Positions 6,859 to 15,189 of a stretch of 64,000 nucleotides of DNA are shown here, one piece after another. Each line of letters starts with the position of its first letter. Position 1 is the stretch's first letter. The stretch is from Pleomorphovibrio marinus (lineage in GTDB: Bacteria > Bacteroidota > Bacteroidia > Cytophagales > Cyclobacteriaceae). The stretch spans positions 1 to 64,000 of the forward strand of contig NZ_QCXY01000002.1 in assembly GCF_003347495.1 (NCBI RefSeq). Reading direction: 5' to 3'. The notes beneath the pieces were generated by a model that did no database searches, was not told where the DNA came from, and worked only from the letters and a program-made list of their open reading frames with translations. The translations under genes and the position numbers were made by a program.

Positions 6859-9306
6859 ATGAAAATATTAAAATTTGGAGGATCGTCCATAGGTGATTTA
6901 GAAAGAATCAAACGGGTTCTTGCTATTATCAAAGAAGAAAAGCAAGGACAGGAAATAGCTGTAGTATTTTCTGCCTTCGGGGGTGTGACCGAAGACTTGC
7001 TTAAATGTGCTGAACTTGCCAAAAGTAATGATGCGGCCTATCAGCCCTTGCTCTTGTCCATGGAAAAAAGGCACATGCAGTTGGTGAAGCAGTTGATTCC
7101 TGTACAAAAGCAATCCACTGTTTTAACCTACGTCAAAATCCGTTTCAATGAATTGGAAGATCTTTATCACGGAATCTTTTTGATCAAGGAATTTTCTGCC
7201 CGAACTTCGGATTACGTGGTAAGTTTTGGGGAAAGGATTTCCGCCTTTATCCTCGCCGAAGCCCTTAAAGCACTTGACTTGGAGACTGTTTTTTTGGACG
7301 CTAGGGAGGTCATCCGTACCAATGATGGGTTTGGCAATGCAAAAGTCAATTTCCCCACCACCAACCAACTGATTTACGATTTCTATTCCCAAAATAGCGG
7401 GATGATGGTCGTGACAGGGTTTGTGTCCTCCACCGATAAGGGGGAAACCACCACTCTTGGAAGAAGTGGTTCGGACTATACTGCGGCCATTTTTGCAGCC
7501 GCCCTTAAAGCAGATTCCCTGGAAATATGGACTGACGTTCCTGGTGTAATGACCGCTGATCCCAAGTTGGTGTATTCTGCCATCACTATTCCGCAACTCA
7601 GCTATAACGAGGCCATGGAGCTTTCCCATTTTGGGGCAAAGGTGGTTTTTCCCGCTACCATGCAGCCGGCAATGCGGAGAAAGATCCCCATCTATATAAA
7701 GAGTACCTTCGATCCCCAAAACAAGGGTACCCTGATTTGTGAAACTTCTGAAACCTCTAAACTCATCAAGGGAATATCTTCCTTGAGCCAAATTTCCCTG
7801 CTCAATATACAGGGCTCGGGATTGGTTGAAGTGGTGGGAGTGAGCAGCAGGGTGTTCGGCTCTCTTGCACGGTCAGGGGTAAATGTCATCTTGATCAGCC
7901 AGGCCTCCTCTGAGCACAGTATCTGTGTGGCAATAAAGACCGAGGATGCAAATGTGGCCAAGGAAATAATAGAAAAGGAGTTTCATTACGAAATCATCGC
8001 CGGCGAGATGGACAACGTGGTGATCATGCCCAACATGGCGGTAATTGCCGTGGTGGGTGAAAACATGAAGCACCATCCAGGTGCCAGCGGCCGGTTGTTC
8101 CAGGCCTTGGGACGTAACAATATCAATGTTTCTGCCATTGCCCAGGGGAGTTCAGAGTTGAACATTTCCGCGGTCATCCGGCAGTCGGATTTACAAAAAG
8201 CCCTGAATGCCTTGCACGAGGCATTTTTCCTTTCCGATAGCAAAGTACTGCACGTTTTCCTGGTGGGCGTAGGGTTGATAGGTAAGACCTTGATAAAAAT
8301 GATCCACCAGCAGCTTTCCAAGTTGCAGGCTGACAGCATGCTGGACATTAAAATCCACGGATTGGCAAATTCCAGGTACATGGCTTTTGATGAAGACGGT
8401 TTTGAACTGGACCAGGTTCCCGTACCCTCTGAGAAGGACCTGCCCATGAATTTGCAGGTTTTTCTCAACACCATGAATTCCATGAACTTCTCGAACTCCG
8501 TGATGGTGGACTGTACTGCATCCCAGGAAGTAGCTGATTGTTATCAAAGGGTGTTGGAATCCAAAGTGGCTATAGTGACCCCAAACAAAAAGGCGAATTC
8601 CGGCTCTCTGGAAAAATATAAGGAACTGAAGAAACTGTCCGGACAGCGGAATATCAAATTCCTCTATGAAACCAACGTTGCCGCAGGTCTCCCTGTGCTC
8701 AGTACCCTACAGGACTTGATCCTCAGTGGAGATAGGGTGATAAAAATCGAAGGGGTCCTAAGTGGCTCCATGAATTACATCTTTAGTGAGTTAAGTAAGG
8801 GCATTCCCTTCAGTGAGGTGGTGGCCCAAGCAAGGGAAAAAGGATATACAGAACCCGATCCCAGAGACGACCTGAGCGGCATGGATGTGGCGAGAAAAAT
8901 CCTTATTCTCGGTAGGGAAGCTGAGCAAGAGCTTCATTTTGAGGATGTTTCGGTGCAGAGTATGGTGCCGGAGGATTGTGCTCATCTAAAGGACGTGGGT
9001 GAATTCTTGGAAAAGCTGAAGGCTCATGATGGGCACTTTAAAGGGCTTCTGGAAGAAGCCAATAAGAAAAAGGAGAAATTGAGGTTTATGGCAGTGTTGG
9101 AAAACGGCAAGGCCACTGTTGGTCTCAAGTCCGTAAATAGCAAACACCCCTTCTACGCACTGGAAGGAAGTGACAATATGATCCTTTTCACAACGGAAAG
9201 ATACCATGAATTCCCCATGATCATCAGGGGACCAGGTGCAGGTGCAGATGTGACTGCTGCTGGTGTTTTTGCGGATATAATAAGGCTTGGAAATTATTCT
9301 CGATAG
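6859..9306 (+). CDS. thrA: bifunctional aspartokinase / homoserine dehydrogenase I
   Basis: Fused enzyme that phosphorylates aspartate and, after the Asd step, reduces aspartate semialdehyde to homoserine. The 815 residues match the usual ThrA length. The aspartokinase domain starts with KFGGSSIG (residues 4-11) and includes TLGRSGSDYTAA. Two ACT-type regulatory segments follow (about 310-460, with NVILISQASSEHSI and NINVSAIAQGSSELNIS), then homoserine dehydrogenase from about 465 (VFLVGVGLIGKTLIK, then the conserved EGVLSGSMNYIFSEL). The ACT region normally gives threonine feedback inhibition. It is the first gene of thrABC, with 2 bp to thrB, and lies behind the leader peptide and attenuator. 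Confidence 0.97.
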   Translation: MKILKFGGSSIGDLERIKRVLAIIKEEKQGQEIAVVFSAFGGVTEDLLKCAELAKSNDAAYQPLLLSMEKRHMQLVKQLIPVQKQSTVLTYVKIRFNELEDLYHGIFLIKEFSARTSDYVVSFGERISAFILAEALKALDLETVFLDAREVIRTNDGFGNAKVNFPTTNQLIYDFYSQNSGMMVVTGFVSSTDKGETTTLGRSGSDYTAAIFAAALKADSLEIWTDVPGVMTADPKLVYSAITIPQLSYNEAMELSHFGAKVVFPATMQPAMRRKIPIYIKSTFDPQNKGTLICETSETSKLIKGISSLSQISLLNIQGSGLVEVVGVSSRVFGSLARSGVNVILISQASSEHSICVAIKTEDANVAKEIIEKEFHYEIIAGEMDNVVIMPNMAVIAVVGENMKHHPGASGRLFQALGRNNINVSAIAQGSSELNISAVIRQSDLQKALNALHEAFFLSDSKVLHVFLVGVGLIGKTLIKMIHQQLSKLQADSMLDIKIHGLANSRYMAFDEDGFELDQVPVPSEKDLPMNLQVFLNTMNSMNFSNSVMVDCTASQEVADCYQRVLESKVAIVTPNKKANSGSLEKYKELKKLSGQRNIKFLYETNVAAGLPVLSTLQDLILSGDRVIKIEGVLSGSMNYIFSELSKGIPFSEVVAQAREKGYTEPDPRDDLSGMDVARKILILGREAEQELHFEDVSVQSMVPEDCAHLKDVGEFLEKLKAHDGHFKGLLEEANKKKEKLRFMAVLENGKATVGLKSVNSKHPFYALEGSDNMILFTTERYHEFPMIIRGPGAGADVTAAGVFADIIRLGNYSR

Positions 9307-9308
9307 GT

Positions 9309-10253
9309 ATGGAAATGAAGAAAGTCACCGCATTTGCCCCAGCTACTGTAGCCAACGTGTCCTGTGGTTTTGACATACTTGGTTTTGCCGTAGATGGTTT
9401 AGGGGACAAAGTCACCGTTTCCTTTAACGACAAGGAAGAAGTGAGAGTCACCCATATAGAAGGGGATCAAGGTAAATTGCCCAAGGCGATTGAAAAAAAT
9501 ACCTGTGGTGTGGCGGTTACCGCCATGCTAAAAGATCTTGGTTTTAATGGGGGGTTGGATATAGCCCTTTACAAAGGACTGCCATTGGGCTCGGGGATGG
9601 GCTCAAGTGCGGCAAGTGCAGTAGCGGCCCTTGTGGCCACAAACAGGTTGCTTGGAAACCCACTGGAAAAGGCCGCATTGCTGCCTTATGCTATAGAAGC
9701 AGAGCGAGTGGCCTGCGGTGCAGGTCATGCAGATAATGTTTCCCCGGCCTTGTTGGGAGGTTTTGTATTGATTCGGGAATACCACCCTCTGGACGTGATT
9801 CCATTGAATGTCCCCAGAGGTCTTTATTGCACCTTGGTGCACCCACACTTGGTAATCAATACTGCCGACTCAAGGAGCGTTTTGAGGAAAAATGTCACAC
9901 TAAAGGACGCCACCATTCAGTCTGGGAATATTGCCGGATTGGTAGCAGGGCTGTATCAGGAGGACATGGGCTTGATCAGCAGGTCATTGAATGATGTCAT
10001 CGCCGAACCCTCCCGTTCTATACTGATCCCAGGATACGATGAGGTGAAGGAAGCTATCAAAAAAGCTGGGGCTTTAGGATGTGGCATATCCGGTTCTGGG
10101 CCTACCATCTTTATCCTGTCCCCTAAAGAAGAAATTGCCTGGGAGGTCAGTCAAATCAGCCAAAAGGTGTTTGAAAAAATAGGACTGGATATCGATGTAT
10201 ACGTGTCAGCCATCAATACCCGCGGTGCCTATGTCATTGAAGAAAAGAAATAA
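9309..10253 (+). CDS. thrB: homoserine kinase
   Basis: GHMP-family kinase making O-phosphohomoserine for threonine synthase. The 314 residues are the normal length. The N-terminal FAPATVANVSCGFDILG and the ATP-binding glycine-rich loop LPLGSGMGSSAASA (about residues 92-105) are conserved, as is the C-terminal LGCGISGSGPTIF motif. The start at 9309 lies 2 bp after the thrA stop; a second ATG six bases downstream is possible. It is the second gene of the threonine operon and shares its leader control. Confidence 0.96.
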   Translation: MEMKKVTAFAPATVANVSCGFDILGFAVDGLGDKVTVSFNDKEEVRVTHIEGDQGKLPKAIEKNTCGVAVTAMLKDLGFNGGLDIALYKGLPLGSGMGSSAASAVAALVATNRLLGNPLEKAALLPYAIEAERVACGAGHADNVSPALLGGFVLIREYHPLDVIPLNVPRGLYCTLVHPHLVINTADSRSVLRKNVTLKDATIQSGNIAGLVAGLYQEDMGLISRSLNDVIAEPSRSILIPGYDEVKEAIKKAGALGCGISGSGPTIFILSPKEEIAWEVSQISQKVFEKIGLDIDVYVSAINTRGAYVIEEKK

Positions 10254-10283
10254 TAAACTAGAATTACCCGCAATAGGGTTACC

Positions 10284-11576
10284 ATGAACTATTTTAGCAC
10301 CAATAACCCCTCGCACTTGGTTTCGTTGAGGGAGGCAGTGATTAAAGGGTTGGCCCCTGATCAGGGATTGTATATGCCTGATCAGATTCCTTCCTTGCCG
10401 GTAGATTTTTTTTCTTCCCTAAAGGGGATGGATTTCTTGACTATAGGCAAAACGGTCATTGGAGCGCTTTTTAATGAAGACCTTTCCGAAAAGGAGATCA
10501 ATGACCTGGTAGAGCATACCCTCGCCTTTGATGTTCCCTTAGTGGAGGTAGAGCCCAATGTTTATTCCTTGGAACTTTTTCATGGCCCTACTTTGGCCTT
10601 TAAGGATGTAGGGGCCAGGTTTTGTAGTAAGCTGATGAGCCTGCTGGTGCAAGGGGAAAAAATAAAGGTTCTGGTAGCCACCTCAGGGGACACCGGAAGT
10701 GCCGTGGCCAATGGTTTCTATGGAGTGGAAGGTGTGGAAGTAGTGGTACTTTATCCCAAGGGAAAGGTAAGTAAGCTTCAGGAAATGCAGTTTACCACCC
10801 TTGGGGGAAATGTGACGGCCCTTGAGATCGATGGGGTGTTTGACGATTGTCAAACCATGGTAAAGCGGGCATTTTTAGATACAGAGCTAAACCAGAAAAT
10901 GCTGCTTACCTCCGCCAATTCCATCAACATTGCACGCTGGATACCTCAATGCCTGTATTATTTCAGGGCCTATGCCCAACTGGAGAACCCTGAACTTCCA
11001 TTGGTGTTTTCGGTTCCCAGCGGGAATTTCGGTAATCTGGCCGCAGGGATATTGGCGTATAGGATGGGCTTGCCGGTAAGTAAATTTATTGCGGCCACCA
11101 ACATCAACAAGGTGGTTCCTGATTATTTGTCCGGAGGGGGCTTTGAAGCGAAGCCTTCCCTGCAAACCATCAGCAACAGCATGGATGTGGGTAACCCCAG
11201 TAATTTTTATCGGTTGCTGGCATTGTACGATGGAGATGAAGAAAAAGTTAAGAACCACATAAAGGGTTGCTTTTATTCTGATGAAGAGACCCGCATGGCC
11301 ATGAGGGCAGTAAAGAGCAGTACTGGGTATGTGATGGATCCCCATGGTGCGGTAGCTTATTTAGGCCTCAAGGATTATCTTTCCGAACACGATTTTGCGG
11401 CGAATGGTATTTTTTTGGAGACTGCCCATCCCGGTAAATTCAGGGACGTAGTGGAGGAAACACTGGAAATTGAACTGGAATTACCCGAACGCCTTGCCGC
11501 TTTTATGGAGGGGAAAAAGAAGTCATTGGCTTTGCCGAATGATTATCAGGCCTTCAAGACGTTTTTACAATCTTGA
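10284..11576 (+). CDS. thrC: threonine synthase
   Basis: PLP-dependent enzyme converting O-phosphohomoserine to threonine, the final step of the operon's pathway. The 430 residues have the fold-type II layout of the bacterial ThrC subgroup. The N-terminal YFSTNNPSHLVSLREAV is typical, HGPTLAFKDVGARF (about residues 98-111) holds the PLP lysine, and ATSGDTGSAVANGF is the phosphate-binding region. SVPSGNFGNLAAG is also conserved. It starts 30 bp after thrB. No clear terminator follows; downstream lies a decayed gene remnant. Confidence 0.96.
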   Translation: MNYFSTNNPSHLVSLREAVIKGLAPDQGLYMPDQIPSLPVDFFSSLKGMDFLTIGKTVIGALFNEDLSEKEINDLVEHTLAFDVPLVEVEPNVYSLELFHGPTLAFKDVGARFCSKLMSLLVQGEKIKVLVATSGDTGSAVANGFYGVEGVEVVVLYPKGKVSKLQEMQFTTLGGNVTALEIDGVFDDCQTMVKRAFLDTELNQKMLLTSANSINIARWIPQCLYYFRAYAQLENPELPLVFSVPSGNFGNLAAGILAYRMGLPVSKFIAATNINKVVPDYLSGGGFEAKPSLQTISNSMDVGNPSNFYRLLALYDGDEEKVKNHIKGCFYSDEETRMAMRAVKSSTGYVMDPHGAVAYLGLKDYLSEHDFAANGIFLETAHPGKFRDVVEETLEIELELPERLAAFMEGKKKSLALPNDYQAFKTFLQS

Positions 11577-11638
11577 ATACCTGTTTTTTCGGGGTTGTTT
11601 GTACTAACAAGGTTATCGTTGAACATGTGGTAAAGTAG

Positions 11639-11884
11639 GTATGGGACAATCAGACTCCCGAAAAAATCGTCGACTTTAATGCGAGGATGAAGAAGAAATA
11701 CCAATACCGTATAGCCATTCTCGATACGCTCGGAAATTTGATCCATGATTTTGTGCCGGGTAGGCTGGGTCCAAGAAGCATGCTGGTCCGAAACGGCGAA
11801 CTCTGGATGCAGGAAACCCCGGACGAGGAGGTGGAGGAGGATTTTTTCAGGCTGTTTCGGGTGGGGTTAATGAGGAGTGATTAA
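11639..11884 (+). pseudogene. C-terminal remnant of a DUF4221-like lipoprotein gene
   Basis: An open stretch of 81 codons with an in-frame stop (TAG) directly before it and no start, signal peptide or lipobox. It reads VWDNQTPEKIVDFNARMKKK and continues to FFRLFRVGL. The order VWD, then an LD..GN strand, then GELW, then a terminal hydrophobic strand parallels the ends of the two intact DUF4221 proteins in this window (13607-14740 with PPVWD, FDEAFN, GKLWVYQNF; and 52817-53998 with NLVWN, FDADLR, GSIWFFENF). I read it as the surviving C-terminal tail of a third paralogue. An ATG at 11687 could give a 65-residue peptide, but nothing suggests it is used. Confidence 0.5.
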
Positions 11885-12526
11885 TAAAATGTATAATTAA
11901 AAAGCTAAAATTGGAGGGTGGGTCCAGGAAAACTGTAGTGCCCAAGGGTCATCTGATCAGGGTTTTGGCGGAAAATTGATGGAAGTACAACGATCGCAGC
12001 TGCCAAAACACATCAAAACTAATCAGTCTCATCCATGGGTTCCGCTATCGCTGCACCCATGGTTACTGAGAGGTTAAACCCCGTTGGGGTTTGGCCAAAC
12101 CCTATCCTAAAAATGCAAGGCATCCTGCTTCATCTAAAGGGGCTTTATTTGTGAAGGTAAGATTTGGATTTATGAAAATATGGATGATCAAATGGGGTTT
12201 ATCCGTTTGGGGATGGGTGATTAGAATTGTGGCGTTAGCCCATTCCAATTCCTCCATATTGCCTACAGCTAAGGCTATAGTAATTGATCAACCGGAATTC
12301 TGTATCAAATTATAGCTAATAAATCAATAGCCGAATTTCCCCCAATAGGAATGCGGCTTTAGCCCATTCCTTGTATTAGGGTTCCAAAACCCCAGCGTTA
12401 GCTTTAGCCAAAAATTGAGGAAACTTGGCGATCATTGAAGAGTTTATTTTGCCTCCCCGGTAGAGAAAAAAAAATGGGATTTTCTGAATTGGTTTTCTTA
12501 TTCAATAAAAACGGCGCATTTTCGGG
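11885..12526. other. non-coding, partly decayed region with short repeats
   Basis: I see no supported gene in these 642 bp. There is a perfect AAACCCC-GTT-GGGGTTT hairpin at 12076-12092 without a T-tract. Two similar 19-20 bp segments ending in TTAGCCCATTCC occur at 12227-12246 and 12352-12370, which may be degenerate REP-like units. An open frame at 12091-12315 has no recognisable features and is probably chance. The stretch separates the threonine operon from the toxin-antitoxin pair and looks like the scar of lost genes. Confidence 0.5.
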
Positions 12527-13021
12527 CTAGTAATTTAGTGGGCTTTCATTCCTGTCATTCAGCAGTCTATTCAGTAAATTAATCGAATAGAATCTTTTAT
12601 TTCTTAAAAACTCTAAAAAAATTGGTCTTAATTCATTAATCAATCCTTTTTCTTTTGAAATTAGAAGCAATCCTATAGTACCTATACAGTTCATTCCAAA
12701 ATTTTCAGCGATCCTTCTCGCCTTCTTATCATCGATCAATAAAAAATCTGCTTTCTGCTCCTTATAAAGAATTACCGCTTCGGATTCTCCATAATCCATC
12801 ATAAAGGTCAATTCATTAAACCCTTTAACGTCTACGATCTTATTTTTAAAGAATTCAACAATATTTGCGTGAAATGACGCACCTGTCTGTAGTGTTATCT
12901 CTTCCCATACTGCCTTAGGAATCTTTATATCATCAAACAATTCGTTGAGCAAGCCTAATTTTTTAACGACAGCTAGTGAGAAAATTGGACCTGCATCGGC
13001 AATAACCAATCCATTTTTCAT
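12527..13021 (-). CDS. DUF3368 PIN-like toxin of a toxin-antitoxin pair
   Basis: A 164-residue protein of the DUF3368 family (PF11848), related to PIN-domain ribonucleases. Acidic residues expected for metal binding are visible: IADAGPIF (residues 7-14), the GESEAVIL segment (about 78-85) and LIDDKKAR (about 95-102). A nuclease toxin function is inferred from the family. The gene starts one base after the stop of its upstream partner, so the two are co-translated. The G+C is lower than in the neighbours, which fits acquired DNA. The stop is followed by non-coding sequence. Confidence 0.8.
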   Translation of the reverse strand: MKNGLVIADAGPIFSLAVVKKLGLLNELFDDIKIPKAVWEEITLQTGASFHANIVEFFKNKIVDVKGFNELTFMMDYGESEAVILYKEQKADFLLIDDKKARRIAENFGMNCIGTIGLLLISKEKGLINELRPIFLEFLRNKRFYSINLLNRLLNDRNESPLNY

Positions 13022-13022
13022 T

Positions 13023-13286
13023 CTATTTTAATTTCTCCAAGTCGTCAAGAACATCCTCATAAGTCAGATTTGATATCTGTATTTGGTTATCAGCGAGTTT
13101 GTTTTCAAATTCCAATCGAGACATTCCAGCTAATTGGGCGGCTTTGCCTATTGTCAATTTCTGAAGCTGGTACAAACGCATTGCATATGACAATTTTATA
13201 TCTTTTTGTAGTCCTGATTCATCTTCATTCAAGGCTAACAGGATATCTGACGGTAATTCCACTTGTATGATTCGTAGTGTACTCAT
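13023..13286 (-). CDS. UPF0175 family antitoxin
   Basis: An 87-residue protein of the UPF0175 family (PF03683), commonly encoded directly before DUF3368 toxins. The C-terminal half reads LTIGKAAQLAGMSRLEFENK (about residues 48-67), a helix-turn-helix typical of the family. It probably neutralises the toxin and represses the pair's own promoter. Upstream, TACGCAAA (13311-13318) and TTTGCGTTA (13339-13347) form an imperfect inverted repeat that could be its operator. Confidence 0.78.
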   Translation of the reverse strand: MSTLRIIQVELPSDILLALNEDESGLQKDIKLSYAMRLYQLQKLTIGKAAQLAGMSRLEFENKLADNQIQISNLTYEDVLDDLEKLK

Positions 13287-13606
13287 TTTTCTTCATCTTT
13301 ACTACGAAAGTACGCAAAAAATCTCAAAATTTATCCAATTTGCGTTACCGACCCAGTACAGGTTCAGGGTTAAAAATGGTTAAACGTGAGCATTTGCCTG
13401 CGAGTATATGCATAAAATGAATATGTTTACAAAATGTTGCTTTACTAAATCGTCTTCAGGATGGGTGAAATTTGGTAATGAAGAACAAAATCAATTGAAC
13501 AGGAACCATGTGTGTTTGACCATATATGGTTTAATTCAGCGAATTAATTAACTCTAGAAGAAACCAGCAATTAGTCTGGCTTCTTCTTTTACCAACTGAA
13601 AATGAA
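13287..13606. other. divergent intergenic region with candidate operator
   Basis: This 320 bp separates the toxin-antitoxin pair (leftward) from the DUF4221 gene (rightward). Near its left end, TACGCAAA (13311-13318) faces TTTGCGT (13339-13345), a possible binding site for the antitoxin. ACCATATATGGT (about 13518-13529) is a perfect 12 bp palindrome of unknown meaning. I see no gene or RNA in the remainder. Confidence 0.35.
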
Positions 13607-14740
13607 ATGAGGTTTTTATTGTTAATAGTAGTCCTATTTATTTTCATCTCCTGCCAACAGAAGAAGGGGGAGGGTGATAGCCATGATTTAGTGTATTCGG
13701 TGGATACGGTTATCATTGATTCCAAGGATCGGCTTTTAGATTTGAAAAGAGGTATATGGAACTCAGATTTGAATGATAAAGAAAGCGCAATTTTTTTGTA
13801 TAATGGGTTTGATCATTCTATCGATGAAGTAAATCTTGATGACCCTGAAATTGTAAATAATTATCCATTCGAAGCCGAAGGACCTGATGGAACAGGTGAG
13901 CATGTTAATACTATTAATTTGTTAAATGATAGTTTTATTTTTATCAAGTCATTCGGTAAATCCGGCGTATTCGCAAAGAATGGGAGCCTGATAGAAAGAG
14001 TGGACTGGGTGAATGCTATTGATTCAGGTGGTTTGAAATATGGGGAAATTCCTCAAAATGAGATTGCCATTGGCTCCAGTAATTTGAAAGTAGTTGGGTT
14101 AAACTATGACCATAAAAATCGGGATGTCTTTCTTGATGTTTTGTCAGTTGGAGATAACTCCGTTAAACGATTTGATATAGAATCTGAAAAGTCCTATCAT
14201 AATTTCGTTTTGTCGATTGACGATCCGAAAAATTTCACCTATCTGGACCCTATTGTTTACCTGACGGCTGAAAATGATTTAATCCTGATTAGCCATCAAT
14301 TTTCAAACGAAATATACCAGTTTAATGCTGAAGGGGAGCAAATCCAAACTGTCCATTACGAACCTAAAATGACACCTAAGCGGGCGAAAGACCTTAGCGG
14401 AACAACCATTTCCTCCGAGGATCAGATTACAACAGAATATCAAAAGCTTTTGGAACAAGTAAGGTTTGGCCCCCCGGTGTGGGACAGAGTTAAGAAGCGG
14501 TATATGCGTTTATCCGCCAAAAGAGTTTTCTCGGAATTTCGGGAAGAAGGAGCATTTCTACCGGAAATTAAAGATGTTGTGGTGTACCTGTCTGTTTTTG
14601 ATGAGGCGTTCAATTTAATTGTTGAATGCGCTATTCCTGAGTTGAGTACCGAATCTGTCAAGTATTTTGCCAAAGACGGGAAGCTATGGGTGTATCAGAA
14701 TTTCTCTGATGAACTTGGGTTTGTGGTTATTGATTTTTAG
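13607..14740 (+). CDS. DUF4221-family lipoprotein
   Basis: A 377-residue predicted lipoprotein: the hydrophobic N-terminus ends in FIFISCQQ, with the lipobox cysteine near residue 16. The rest has the alternating strand pattern of a beta-propeller. The opening SVDTVIIDSKDRLL and the closing GKLWVYQNFSDELGFVVIDF match the DUF4221 family found in Bacteroidota, and a paralogue sits at 52817-53998. The function is unknown. It stands alone between the toxin-antitoxin pair and the kelch gene, next to the remnant of a third family member at 11639-11884, so this stretch seems to have undergone duplication and loss. Confidence 0.72.
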   Translation: MRFLLLIVVLFIFISCQQKKGEGDSHDLVYSVDTVIIDSKDRLLDLKRGIWNSDLNDKESAIFLYNGFDHSIDEVNLDDPEIVNNYPFEAEGPDGTGEHVNTINLLNDSFIFIKSFGKSGVFAKNGSLIERVDWVNAIDSGGLKYGEIPQNEIAIGSSNLKVVGLNYDHKNRDVFLDVLSVGDNSVKRFDIESEKSYHNFVLSIDDPKNFTYLDPIVYLTAENDLILISHQFSNEIYQFNAEGEQIQTVHYEPKMTPKRAKDLSGTTISSEDQITTEYQKLLEQVRFGPPVWDRVKKRYMRLSAKRVFSEFREEGAFLPEIKDVVVYLSVFDEAFNLIVECAIPELSTESVKYFAKDGKLWVYQNFSDELGFVVIDF

Positions 14741-15189
14741 GAGTGTAAATGAAGACAAGAATGAATGGGTAAGGATAGGTATAAAGAGAGGGGAATGCGA
14801 GGGAGTCTATCTTAAGATTTGTTGGGATGATTTTTCGTAGGTTGAGACCAAGCATATAGGAAAATTTCACGCAACGGTCGCAACGGAATACGCAACGGTC
14901 ACAACGATATGCCTGGGAAGGTCTAATCAAACCCTTTTTAGAAAAAAGCCAGATTGAGCGCAATAGTTTGGTCAAACAAAAACTTCATATTGAAATCTGA
15001 GACACCTTGTTTTCTCTGTCAGCTGCGAAACTCAAGGCTGGATAAATATCATTCTCCGTTAATTCGTCAAAATATTTGAAGATGTGTATATTTACATTCA
15101 CCACTATGGGTAAAGCCCTTAATTTTGGATGCTAACCAATTTAGGCCCCTTTGGAACAGTTTAATCAGTCGTCAACCAACCTTCTTACA
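14741..15189. other. intergenic region with short GCAACG repeats
   Basis: There is no supported gene here. Two 17 bp units, ACGCAACGGTCGCAACG (14869-14885) and ACGCAACGGTCACAACG (14890-14906), differ at one base and repeat with a 21 bp period. A related GC-rich stretch is found at 39298-39332. The last 100 bp should carry the promoter of the kelch gene, but I see no convincing match. Confidence 0.45.

Noticed and set aside
7123-7791. 222-codon frame antisense to thrA
   Set aside because: It lies wholly inside the strongly supported aspartokinase coding region and shows no independent domain.
12091-12315. Small plus-strand gene in the gene-poor region
   Set aside because: There is no recognisable motif, and it begins inside a hairpin arm and runs over the REP-like segment.
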